Origin: Acidimicrobiaceae bacterium
Lineage (GTDB): Bacteria; Actinomycetota; Acidimicrobiia; Acidimicrobiales; UBA8190
NCBI GenBank assembly: GCA_003453695.1
Contig: DMNK01000015.1
Location: forward strand, 4,717 to 10,530
DNA length: 5,814 bases
Direction: 5' to 3'
Shown one piece after another: positions 1 through 5,814 of the stretch (position 1 is the first letter of the stretch; each line of letters begins with the position of its first letter). The notes beneath the pieces are model-generated. The model did not search any database. It was not told where the DNA came from and saw nothing but the letters and a program-made list of their open reading frames with translations. Position numbers and translations under genes: made by a program.

Positions 1-2092
1 GGTCCTCGACGGTGATGATGTTGCGATCCGGAGCGTTGAGCGCTGACAACGTGGCGTACAGGGTTGTCGTCTTCCCGCTTCCTGTCGGCCCCGTGACCAG
101 GATGGTGCCGTACGGCTTGGTGAAGACCTCCCGGTACCGCTCGAGGAGGTCCGCGTCGAAGCCGAGGTCCTCGAAGCCCAGCACCACGTTCGACTTGTCG
201 AGCACCCGCATGACCACCTTCTCGCCGTAGATGGTGGGGAGGGTGGCTATGCGGAGGTCGATCTGACGGCTGCCCACCGTCAGCGAGATCCGGCCGTCCT
301 GAGGAATGCGATGCTCGGCGATGTTGATGTCGGCCATGACCTTGAGCCGGGTGGTCACCGCTCCGGCGATGGCCCTTGGACCGGTGGACACGTCGTGGAG
401 GACACCGTCGATGCGGTACCGGATGCGCAGGTTCTCCCCCGTCGGCTCGACGTGGATGTCCGACGCCCGTTCATTGAGGGCTTGCAGGATGAGCAGGTTG
501 ACGTAGCGGACGATGGGGGCGTCGTCGACGACGGCGTGCAGCGTCTCCAGGTCCTCAGCCGTGTCGTCGAAGTCGGATGCAGCCGTGTAGGCCGCCTCGC
601 TGGCGTCGCCGCCTTGGTTGTACGCCTTGTCGATGTAGCCCGTGATCTGCGACCGGGTGGCGACGACGATGACGAAGCTGCGACCCAGGATGGTGCGCAG
701 GTCGTCCATGGCGAAGACGTCTGTCGGGTTGGAAGCGGCGACGACGGGCGAGCCGGTGTCGCTGTAGCCGATGAGCAGGACGTTGTGGTGGCGAGCCGTC
801 GCCTCGGGCAGGCCGTACACGCTGGCGAAGTCCACGGCGCGGACGTCGAGGTCCACGAATTCGAGCCCCATCTCCTGGGCCATGCCCCACATGAGGTCGG
901 CCTCGGTGACGAGCTCTCTGGCCGTGAGGATCTTGGTGATGGCGTGTCCCGTGCGGTCGCGCTCCTCCAGCACCTCGTGCATGACCGCCGCCGAGACTCG
1001 ACCCCCCTCCACCAGGACGCGGGCCAATGGTGGGAGCGACGGGTCGGAGAAGTCACTCGGCGACAGGGCGTCGATGTCGTCCTCGGAGACCGCCTCGAAC
1101 ACGAGGTCGGTCTCGAGCGCGGTGGCGAACTCGTCCAGAGGGGGCTCCACGGCCGACTGGGGCACGTCACCGGCTTCGGCACTTGACGGCGCGGGGTTGA
1201 AGGAAAAGTGCGATTCGGCCTCTTGCGTCTGGTCGGCGGGCTGTGGGTCCGAGCCCATCGGAGGGGTGCCGGCCGTGGCGTCTTCGGAGGACGCCCTGAC
1301 CTCGACGGGGGCCGCCGCCACCGACGTGAGGACAGCGCGCTCGTCCTCGACTTCGATCGTCTCCTCCAAGACGGCCTCGTCCACGCCCCTGTCGACCTCG
1401 GCCTCGACCTCGTGCTCGACGACTGCCGTGGGCTCGACGTCGGCCGGCGGGACCACGACCGGCTGGGCACCGGCGACGAGCGCCGAGCGGATCAGTGACT
1501 CGAGGGCCTCGTACGCCGACATCGACGCCTCGGCGGCCCGAAGCACGTCGGCTACGGCAGAGCCGGCAGGCATCGGGGCCTGCGCAGGGGCCGGGGCCGC
1601 AGGGACCTGGGCGACCGCCGGCGCGTGAGGGGCCTGACGGGCCGCCGGTACGGGAGCGGCTTTTGCGGCCGGTGCATGCGTCCCGTGGCGGGTCTCCTTG
1701 CGCGGCTTCGGCGCCCGAGCAGGGGGCTCGGGGGTGCTCCGACGGCTTTCGGCGGGTGCCGGAACACCAGGGTGCGCCGGCGGGGGCTTCTGCGCGTACA
1801 GCCGGTCGATGCACTGGTCGATCTGCGCTTGGGTGCTCACCACGGCGATGAACTCGCGACCGAGCCTCGCCCGCAGGGTGTCGATGGCGCCGAGGTCGTT
1901 CGGGTCGGACATGGCGACGACCGGTGTGCCCCACCGACGGCCGATGGGGACGACGTGATGACGCCGAGCCACGGCGGCAGGCAGCACTGACGCCACGGTG
2001 GTATCCACCGTGACCTGCTCGAGGTCGACGAATTGGAGCTTGTGTTGGGCCGCCAGAGGCGCGGCGTCCACCTCGGCCATGGACAAGTCCAT
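1..2092 (-). CDS. pilB: Type IV pilus assembly ATPase PilB (GspE/PulE family), C-terminus cut by window edge
   Basis: Hexameric cytoplasmic ATPase that powers pilin polymerisation at the inner membrane. One uninterrupted frame runs from about 2092 off the left edge, giving 697 visible residues from ATG 2092. Residues about 9-97 resemble the C-terminal half of an MshEN/GspE N-terminal domain ([24 protein letters not shown]). Residues about 100-345 are a Pro/Ala-rich then Glu/Asp-rich linker with one helix-like patch ([20 protein letters not shown]). Residues 353-493 form a second, fuller MshEN-like domain ending [11 protein letters not shown]. The ATPase core starts near 520, with SDIHVEP at 544-550, Walker A GPTGSGKT at 668-675 and the start of the Asp box (TVED) at the edge. 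Walker B, the His box and any CxxC zinc motif lie outside. Typical PilB has about 570 residues; this one must exceed 900 if its C-terminus is normal. In-frame alternative starts are GTG 2098 and ATG 2080; none has a clear Shine-Dalgarno. Identity as a pilus/secretion ATPase is certain. PilB rather than GspE rests on the pilT nearby. Confidence 0.93.
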   Translation of the reverse strand, partial: MDLSMAEVDAAPLAAQHKLQFVDLEQVTVDTTVASVLPAAVARRHHVVPIGRRWGTPVVAMSDPNDLGAIDTLRARLGREFIAVVSTQAQIDQCIDRLYAQKPPPAHPGVPAPAESRRSTPEPPARAPKPRKETRHGTHAPAAKAAPVPAARQAPHAPAVAQVPAAPAPAQAPMPAGSAVADVLRAAEASMSAYEALESLIRSALVAGAQPVVVPPADVEPTAVVEHEVEAEVDRGVDEAVLEETIEVEDERAVLTSVAAAPVEVRASSEDATAGTPPMGSDPQPADQTQEAESHFSFNPAPSSAEAGDVPQSAVEPPLDEFATALETDLVFEAVSEDDIDALSPSDFSDPSLPPLARVLVEGGRVSAAVMHEVLEERDRTGHAITKILTARELVTEADLMWGMAQEMGLEFVDLDVRAVDFASVYGLPEATARHHNVLLIGYSDTGSPVVAASNPTDVFAMDDLRTILGRSFVIVVATRSQITGYIDKAYNQGGDASEAAYTAASDFDDTAEDLETLHAVVDDAPIVRYVNLLILQALNERASDIHVEPTGENLRIRYRIDGVLHDVSTGPRAIAGAVTTRLKVMADINIAEHRIPQDGRISLTVGSRQIDLRIATLPTIYGEKVVMRVLDKSNVVLGFEDLGFDADLLERYREVFTKPYGTILVTGPTGSGKTTTLYATLSALNAPDRNIITVED

Positions 2093-2234
2093 CGGCACGA
2101 ACGAGCAGGAAATTGAACTTCTGTGGAGACGCGCTACCAGATATGGGAGGACTGTGGGCGCGAGGAGCCCGTGCTACGGTCCCAGACGCCATGGGCTCGG
2201 GCCGCCGGGGGAGTGTCCGCCCTGGTCAGGGGCC
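2093..2234. promoter_or_regulatory. Divergent intergenic region between pilB and the A24-family gene
   Basis: These 142 bases separate two genes transcribed away from each other, so promoters for both should lie here. On the plus strand TACGGT at 2175-2180 fits a loose actinobacterial -10 (TAnnnT), but no convincing -35 lies 17 bases upstream. The stretch around 2101-2145 is less GC-rich than its surroundings, as promoters often are. No clear -10 was found for pilB on the minus strand. The role follows from gene orientation; exact promoter positions are not resolved. Confidence 0.4.
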
Positions 2235-3068
2235 ATGAACGGACTCGTGAGCCCGCTCGCTGCCGCGCAGCTCGCCGTCGCCGTGCCTCGGTGGGGGGTG
2301 GTGGTCGTCGCCGGGGTCATGGGACTCGTCATCGGCTCGTTCTTGAACGTGGTCGTGTACCGCACCCCCCGCCACCTCTCGATCGTGCAACCGGCTTCGT
2401 TCTGCCCCCATTGCCGTACGCCGGTGCGTTCGTTCGACAACGTGCCGGTGCTGTCTTGGCTCTTGCTGCGGGGGCGATGTCGTTCCTGCGGAGCCCCCAT
2501 CTCCCCTCGCTATCCCCTGGTGGAAGGGGGGACGGGCGTGCTCTTCGCCTTGGTGGCGGCGGCAGTGGGATCGCACTGGGCCGTGGTCGGCCTGTGCGTG
2601 CTGGCTGCGACCGTCGCCGCCTCGGCGGCGATCGAGCTCGACGGGGAGCGTCCCCCCCTCAGCGTGGCCTCGTGGGGCACGGGCATCGGCACGCTCGGGC
2701 TGCTGGGCGCGGCGGTCCCCGACGGCCACTGGGCCAAGTTCGTGAGCGCCGTCGGCGGGGTGGCCGTCGCCGGAGCGCTGGGTGTGCTGCTCGGTCGAAG
2801 GGCCGGGGCGGCGGGAGGTGCGTCAGTCGCTCACGGTTGTGCGGCACTGCTCCCGGCAGGCGCGGCGCTGGGGTGGTCGGGGCCGGTCGGCGCCGCCGTT
2901 GGTGCGGGAGTGCTGGGGGTGCTGCTCCTCTTGGCCATGCGGGCGGCGCGGCCGTCCCGAGCTCAGCAGGCCCGACGCGCCGTCACCGTCGGCCCGGGTG
3001 TGGCGGCTGCCCTGTCCGCCGTCCTCGGGGTGGTGGCGGCGATCGCCTCAGGAGCGTCGCTGGCCTGA
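2235..3068 (+). CDS. Prepilin peptidase (A24) family membrane protein with intact N-terminal domain but degenerate peptidase half
   Basis: 277 residues from ATG 2235, with a purine-rich AGGGG at 2228-2232 only 2 bases before the start. Family enzymes cleave the pilin leader peptide and N-methylate the new N-terminus at the inner membrane. Residues 20-42 form a first membrane helix ending [10 protein letters not shown]. Residues 43-97 are the cytoplasmic A24 N-terminal domain with Cys57, Cys60, Cys82 and Cys85 (CPHC...CRSC) and the family signatures [17 protein letters not shown] and ISPRYPLVE. The rest is hydrophobic, with several membrane helices. It ends [19 protein letters not shown], like the GPxLaLG tail of the family, so the protein looks full length (usual size 250-290). 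The catalytic aspartates are not recognisable: the first site reads [12 protein letters not shown], with Glu134 where Asp is expected, and the GxGDxK site is replaced near GGASVAHG (194-201). Other frames do not restore them, so a frameshift is unlikely. Family membership is firm; peptidase activity is doubtful, so no pilD symbol is given. Confidence 0.85.
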   Translation: MNGLVSPLAAAQLAVAVPRWGVVVVAGVMGLVIGSFLNVVVYRTPRHLSIVQPASFCPHCRTPVRSFDNVPVLSWLLLRGRCRSCGAPISPRYPLVEGGTGVLFALVAAAVGSHWAVVGLCVLAATVAASAAIELDGERPPLSVASWGTGIGTLGLLGAAVPDGHWAKFVSAVGGVAVAGALGVLLGRRAGAAGGASVAHGCAALLPAGAALGWSGPVGAAVGAGVLGVLLLLAMRAARPSRAQQARRAVTVGPGVAAALSAVLGVVAAIASGASLA

Positions 3069-3087
3069 GCGCGGACGGGGCTCAGGC
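3063..3087. terminator. Bidirectional hairpin holding the stop codons of both convergent genes
   Basis: GCCTGAGC at 3063-3070 pairs perfectly with GCTCAGGC at 3080-3087 around a 9-base loop. The TGA of the A24-family gene (3066-3068) lies in the left arm. The TGA of pilT (3084-3082, minus strand) lies in the right arm. The two coding regions are only 13 bases apart and converge, so a shared two-way terminator is the natural reading. There is no T-tract on either side, so intrinsic termination would be of the U-less kind often proposed in high-GC bacteria. Confidence 0.5.
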
Positions 3088-4200
3088 TCCGGCGGCGGCG
3101 ACGAAGCCGCGTCCGGTCTGTACCACACCCATTCGCTCCAACATGATCTTGAGATCGTGCGGGTTGGATGCCGCGTTCATGGCGTCGCGGATGCTGATGG
3201 CTCCGTCACGGATGAGCCCGGCCAGTGACTGGTCGAAGGTCTGCATGCCGTAGTACTCACCGTCGGCCATGATCTGATCGATCTCCGATGTCCGCAAGGG
3301 GTCCTCGATGGCCTGCTGGATGCGACCGTTCACCACCATGATCTCGAGAGCAGGCACACGGCCCTTGCCGTCGGCCCGGGGCACGAGGCGCTGACAGATG
3401 GTGCCTTTGAGGGCGGCCGACAGGCTCACCCGGATCTGACCGTGCTGGTGCGGCGGGAAGAAGTCCACGATCCGGTTGATGGTCTCCGTGGCCGTCGTGG
3501 TGTGCAAGGTGGACATGACGAGGTGGCCCGTCTCGGCGGCGGTGAGGGCCGTGTAGACGGTCTCCTCGTCACGCATCTCGCCCACGAGGATCACGTCGGG
3601 GTCCTGGCGGAGCACGACACGCATGGCCGACTTGAAGCTGGCCGTGTCGAACCCGACCTCGCGCTGCTCGATGGCGGCGAGGTCGTCGGCGTGCAGGTAC
3701 TCGATCGGGTCCTCGATGGTGATGATGTGGCACGACCGCGTGTGATTGATGTGGTCGATCATGGCGGCGAGGCTCGTCGTCTTCCCCGAGCCGGTCGGAC
3801 CCGTCACCAGGATCAGGCCGCGGTGCTCGTCGGAGAGGCGGCGGACGACATCGGGCAGGCCGAGGTCGGCGATGGTGGAGGCGCTCGACACCACCCGGCG
3901 CATGGCGAAGGAGACCGAACCCCTCTGGGTGAAGGCGTTCACCCGGAACCGCCCCAGGCCCGACACGCTGTAGGCGAAGTCCGCTTCGTGCGCCTCGTCG
4001 AAGGTGGCCAGCAGCCGCTCCGGGATGATGTCTTTGACCAGCTCCTCGGTTTCTTCGGTCGTGAGCTCCGGCTCGCCCGGCAGGGCCATCAGCGCACCGT
4101 CCACCCGCACCCGGGGGGGCGCCCCCGCTTTGAGGTGGAGGTCTGAGCCGTTCAGCTCCTTCAGGACGTGCAGAAGCCGGTTGAGATTGTCACTCCCCAT
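3082..4200 (-). CDS. pilT: Type IV pilus twitching motility / retraction ATPase PilT
   Basis: Hexameric cytoplasmic ATPase that depolymerises the pilus, driving retraction and often twitching or DNA uptake. The 372 residues match the family's usual 345-375, so it appears complete. The N-terminal PAS-like domain carries the typical SDLHLKAGAPPRVRVDG (19-35) and FRVNAF (85-90). Walker A GPTGSGKT is at 134-141, the Asp box TIEDPIEY at 161-168, Walker B ILVGEMRDEET at 204-214, and the His box TAAETGHLVMSTLHT at 220-234. The C-terminal SLAGLIRDG near 325-333 corresponds to the AIRNLI retraction motif but in diverged form. ATG 4200 is the only sensible start; no strong Shine-Dalgarno precedes it. 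It lies on the same strand as pilB, upstream of it, separated by an oppositely oriented A24-family gene, so the two ATPases are probably not one operon. All catalytic motifs are intact. Confidence 0.96.
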   Translation of the reverse strand: MGSDNLNRLLHVLKELNGSDLHLKAGAPPRVRVDGALMALPGEPELTTEETEELVKDIIPERLLATFDEAHEADFAYSVSGLGRFRVNAFTQRGSVSFAMRRVVSSASTIADLGLPDVVRRLSDEHRGLILVTGPTGSGKTTSLAAMIDHINHTRSCHIITIEDPIEYLHADDLAAIEQREVGFDTASFKSAMRVVLRQDPDVILVGEMRDEETVYTALTAAETGHLVMSTLHTTTATETINRIVDFFPPHQHGQIRVSLSAALKGTICQRLVPRADGKGRVPALEIMVVNGRIQQAIEDPLRTSEIDQIMADGEYYGMQTFDQSLAGLIRDGAISIRDAMNAASNPHDLKIMLERMGVVQTGRGFVAAAGA

Positions 4201-4503
4201 GGTTTCGTTGTCTCGGCAGGTTCAGCCCACGCCTGCATCGGGAAGTGGCGAGTTGCGCGCTTGTTGTGGGAACGGTCGTCGAGACCGGCCTGCCTGCTCC
4301 CACGGAGCAGCCTTGGCGGCCGGCGGCCACCACCTGTGGCGGTGCGGCCTGGACGGATAGCAGCCCGCAAGCGCGGTCCCCACGGGCGGGGAAAAGAAAC
4401 CTGTTCTCGTCAGTCGAGTGGTCGAATCATCACGCTCAGCCCAAAGAAACGATCGTCACTGAATCGACATGAATGGCGCGTGTCACCAGCAAGATTTCCG
4501 GCA
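4201..4503. other. 303-base gene-free region upstream of divergent pilT and small plus-strand gene
   Basis: This region should hold the promoter and leader of pilT (minus) and of the following plus-strand gene. Both strands have open stretches, but none looks like protein. The left part (about 4260-4395) is rich in inverted repeats: CGGTC/GACCG at 4273-4287, CTGCTCC/GGAGCAG at 4294-4310 and TCCCC/GGGGA at 4377-4392. The right part (about 4393-4503) is clearly less GC-rich than its surroundings, consistent with a promoter zone. I compared it with the conserved cores of c-di-GMP, cobalamin, SAM, TPP and c-di-AMP riboswitches as I remember them and found no match. No tRNA-like T-loop was found. 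Confidence 0.5.
4294..4310. repeat. Perfect 7-bp inverted repeat in the pilT upstream region
   Basis: CTGCTCC at 4294-4300 and GGAGCAG at 4304-4310 are exact reverse complements with a 3-base loop. The repeat lies about 95-110 bases upstream of the pilT start. A smaller hairpin (CGGTC, 5-base loop, GACCG) lies next to it at 4273-4287. It could act in a pilT leader RNA or as a protein-binding site; the sequence does not decide which. Confidence 0.45.
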
Positions 4504-4812
4504 ATGATTCTGCGCATGGAACCCTTCGTCCTCGAGTCCTGCCACAGCACCTGGCTGTTCGACACGGAGCGCATGCGCTTCCGCCGGGTGCTCAAGGGCT
4601 TGGATGTGGAGAGCCGTCCCGCCTCGACCGGGTGGCGCCCCTACTTCGGCTTGGACATCGACCCCGTCTCGGAGTCGTTCGTGGTCCTGCTGAACCCGGA
4701 GGGGACCAGGCTGCTGCGGTCGTGGCGCCACGTCGAGCACTGCGTCCAGTGCGGTGGTGAGGCGACGGCCGAGCTCTCCCTGGACGAGCTGCGTAGCGCT
4801 GCCCGGGCCTGA
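4504..4812 (+). CDS. Small conserved-looking protein of unknown function with a CxxC motif
   Basis: Not assigned to a named family. From ATG 4504 it has 102 residues; a second in-frame ATG at 4516 would give 98 and is equally plausible, as neither has a Shine-Dalgarno. Numbering from ATG 4516, it opens with FVLESCHSTWLFD (4-16), continues with a basic patch RFRRVLKG (21-28) and GWRPYFGLDID (39-49), then LLNPEGTRLLRSWRHVEHC (58-76), and ends with a CxxC (Cys76, Cys79) and an acidic/Leu tail. It has no signal peptide or membrane segment and looks like a compact soluble domain. The aromatic, His and Cys content suggests a real folded protein rather than a chance frame. The frame stays open upstream to 4168, but that part overlaps pilT antisense and does not look like protein. 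The gene diverges from pilT and is followed by a hairpin. Function unknown. Confidence 0.75.
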   Translation: MILRMEPFVLESCHSTWLFDTERMRFRRVLKGLDVESRPASTGWRPYFGLDIDPVSESFVVLLNPEGTRLLRSWRHVEHCVQCGGEATAELSLDELRSAARA

Positions 4813-4835
4813 CGGCCCGCCATCCGCCTCAGCCG

Positions 4836-4851
4836 GGAGGGCCCGCCCTCC
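4836..4851 (+). terminator. Terminator-like hairpin after the small CxxC gene
   Basis: GGAGGG (4836-4841) and CCCTCC (4846-4851) form a perfect GC-rich stem with a CCCG loop, 24 bases after the stop codon at 4810-4812. A short T-rich stretch (TTCTTT, 4860-4865) follows about 8 bases later. The position and stem strength fit an intrinsic terminator, though the T-run is weak and slightly far away. Confidence 0.5.
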
Positions 4852-4955
4852 AACCGAGCTTCTTTAGATCGGTCATTGGCGCGCCGATAACCCTCTGGTC
4901 GTACTAGTTGGCGAGCCTCTGGCCCCCACGATCGCCTCAGGGGCACGCCTCGAAC

Positions 4956-4959
4956 GGAG
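4956..4959 (+). promoter_or_regulatory. Ribosome binding site GGAG that sets the GTG start at 4967
   Basis: GGAG at 4956-4959 ends 7 bases before GTG 4967. It favours this start over the in-frame GTG at 4973. The frame has no stop for a considerable distance upstream, so this site is the main evidence for where the protein begins. Confidence 0.55.
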
Positions 4960-4966
4960 TGGTGGC

Positions 4967-5814
4967 GTGTCGGTGCACGGAGAAGTGGCTGAGCAGCAGG
5001 TCGAAGAGCACGCCGGCGACGGGCAACCTGAACCGTCGTCGACCAACCTCATCCGCTCCATGGCCCTGTCCTCGGCGGAGCTGTGGCACGACGTGCTTCA
5101 GCGGCTGTCGGAATTGCAGGAGAACCAGCGAGTTCTGACCAAAGCCGTCGCCGAGCTGGGCCACATGGTGCAAACCTCACTCGGTTCCGGGCAGCAGGTG
5201 CCGGCGCTTCCCAGCGTGGACTCGGCACCCGGTCAGCGCCTCGCCCTGGCAGCGGCCCCTGAGGACGTCACGGCCGAGGACGACGAGCTCGAGACCGAGG
5301 ACGAGGCTGACGTCTCGCCCCGCAAGCCGAAGGTGCAGAACCCGAAGAAGCGTCGGCTGCGCCGGCGGGAGCGTCGCCTGCACCTCGAACCGAACCAGGT
5401 CGACGTCCCCCTGGCAACGGTCATCGCCGATGTCGAGGACGACGACGCCACGGAAGCCGCCGCCGCCGAGCCTGAGATGGAGCTCGAGGACGAGCTCGTC
5501 GAAACCGGGGCACAGGGCATCGACGACACGTCCTTGCTCGAAGAGGTCGACGACGTGGACGAGCTCGAGAGCAGCGCCGGCGTCGAGGTGAAGGGGAAGA
5601 GCCGCCGCACGCGCTTGCGCGGACGGCGCCGTCGTCACCTCGAGGCAACCGAAGTGGCCCCGGTGTCGCTTGCCGAGGACGAAAGTGCGCTCCTGCCCCC
5701 GCCGCCCCCACCGCCACCTCCGCCTGCTCCGCCCGTGCCCGCCGTCTCGGCGCTGACGGCACCGCTCATCGCACCGCCCCCCCCCCCCCCCCCGCCACCT
5801 CCCCCCCCCGCCCC
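4967..5814 (+). CDS. Low-complexity acidic/basic protein with coiled coil and poly-proline runs, partial at right edge
   Basis: Not recognised. 282 codons are visible from GTG 4967 and the gene runs off the window. Residues about 36-72 form a likely amphipathic coiled coil (ELWHDVLQRLSELQENQRVL). After a short linker come an acidic block (99-115, EDDELETEDEAD), a strongly basic block (127-140, KKRRLRRRERRLHL), a second acidic block (155-201), a second basic block (211-225, KSRRTRLRGRRRRHL), then ten consecutive prolines (244-253) and another proline run from 270 almost to the edge. There is no signal peptide and no membrane helix in the visible part. The basic blocks could bind nucleic acid or phospholipid, and poly-proline can act as a spacer or docking site; both are guesses. 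Poly-proline runs of this length normally need EF-P for translation. The frame is supported by GC-rich third positions and the upstream GGAG. The 17-C run could hide an indel, so the frame beyond 5777 is less secure. Confidence 0.7.
   Translation, partial: MSVHGEVAEQQVEEHAGDGQPEPSSTNLIRSMALSSAELWHDVLQRLSELQENQRVLTKAVAELGHMVQTSLGSGQQVPALPSVDSAPGQRLALAAAPEDVTAEDDELETEDEADVSPRKPKVQNPKKRRLRRRERRLHLEPNQVDVPLATVIADVEDDDATEAAAAEPEMELEDELVETGAQGIDDTSLLEEVDDVDELESSAGVEVKGKSRRTRLRGRRRRHLEATEVAPVSLAEDESALLPPPPPPPPPPAPPVPAVSALTAPLIAPPPPPPPPPPPPA
5777..5793 (+). repeat. 17-base poly-C homopolymer inside the terminal coding region
   Basis: Seventeen consecutive C bases, followed after GCCACCT by nine more C (5801-5809) and four at the very end. 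In the reading frame these encode prolines. Such tracts are prone to replication slippage and also to sequencing or assembly length errors. Confidence 0.95.

Noticed and set aside
311..1628. Long plus-strand open frames opposite pilB (311-1186 and 771-1628)
   Set aside because: They are antisense shadows created by the high GC content. Their translations are Asp/Val/Arg- or Ser/Ala-biased without motifs, whereas the minus-strand frame gives a recognisable ATPase throughout.
355..2192. Minus-strand frames 355-1470 and 1167-2192 overlapping pilB in other frames
   Set aside because: The products are Arg/Ser/Pro-rich and motif-free. The true pilB frame stays open across the whole stretch with consistent frame checks at 337, 982, 1258, 1573 and 2080.
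2165..2198. Inverted repeat GAGCCC / GGGCTC with a 22-base spacer in the divergent intergenic region
   Set aside because: A 6-bp match at this spacing is expected by chance in such GC-rich sequence and no second copy was seen, so it is not called an operator.
2123..3253. Plus-strand frame 2123-3253 overlapping the A24-family gene, considered as a frameshifted source of the missing catalytic motif
   Set aside because: Its translation is Arg/Gly-rich with no membrane character and no GxGD motif, so it does not rescue the peptidase domain.
3442..4146. Plus-strand 234-codon frame opposite pilT
   Set aside because: Antisense shadow of a clearly conserved pilT; its composition is dominated by Val/Asp/Gly/Arg with no domain signal.
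4168..4503. N-terminal extension of the small CxxC gene back to 4168
   Set aside because: The extension overlaps the pilT start in antisense, is Arg/Ser/Pro-rich, and crosses the hairpin cluster and the less GC-rich promoter-like zone. The protein-like part begins at 4504 or 4516.
4876..4907. Possible promoter TTGGCG ... TACTAG upstream of the terminal gene
   Set aside because: The spacing is 20 bases, outside the usual 16-18, and alternative pairings are no better, so no promoter is called although one probably lies in 4852-4955.

Overview
The window is very GC-rich, with almost every third codon position G or C. It carries type IV pilus (T4P) motor genes. The codon use, the weak or absent Shine-Dalgarno sequences and the protein flavour suggest a high-GC Actinomycetota, plausibly an Acidimicrobiia-like lineage. 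This placement is inference; no rRNA or marker gene is present.

Layout from left to right. (1) Positions 1-2092, minus strand: the assembly ATPase PilB, cut by the left edge just after its Walker A and the first residues of its Asp box. It has an unusual N-terminus: a half-sized first MshEN-like domain, a linker of about 250 residues rich in Pro/Ala/Glu, a second MshEN-like domain, then the ATPase core. (2) A 142-base divergent intergenic region. (3) 2235-3068, plus strand: a membrane protein of the prepilin peptidase (A24) family. Its cysteine-containing N-terminal domain is intact, but the two catalytic aspartates are not recognisable. (4) A perfect 8-bp hairpin at 3063-3087 that contains the stop codons of both converging genes. 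(5) 3082-4200, minus strand: a complete, canonical retraction ATPase PilT. (6) 4201-4503: about 300 bases without a convincing gene but with several hairpins, between the divergent pilT and the next gene. (7) 4504-4812, plus strand: a small unrecognised protein with a CxxC motif, followed by a terminator-like hairpin. (8) 4967 to the right edge, plus strand: an unrecognised low-complexity protein with a short coiled coil, alternating acidic and basic blocks, and long poly-proline runs. It ends in a 17-C homopolymer at the window edge.

How the genes fit together: PilB powers pilus extension and PilT powers retraction at the inner membrane. A prepilin peptidase normally cleaves and methylates pilins before assembly. 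The A24-family protein here sits between the two ATPases on the opposite strand and looks catalytically impaired as an endopeptidase. If that reading is right, pilin processing would need another enzyme. The last two plus-strand genes have no assigned role; their proximity to pilT is the only hint of a pilus link.

The most useful things to follow up are the degenerate peptidase, the rebuilt PilB N-terminus, the stop-codon hairpin, and the poly-C tract in the terminal gene. I saw no mobile element, CRISPR array, tRNA or rRNA.
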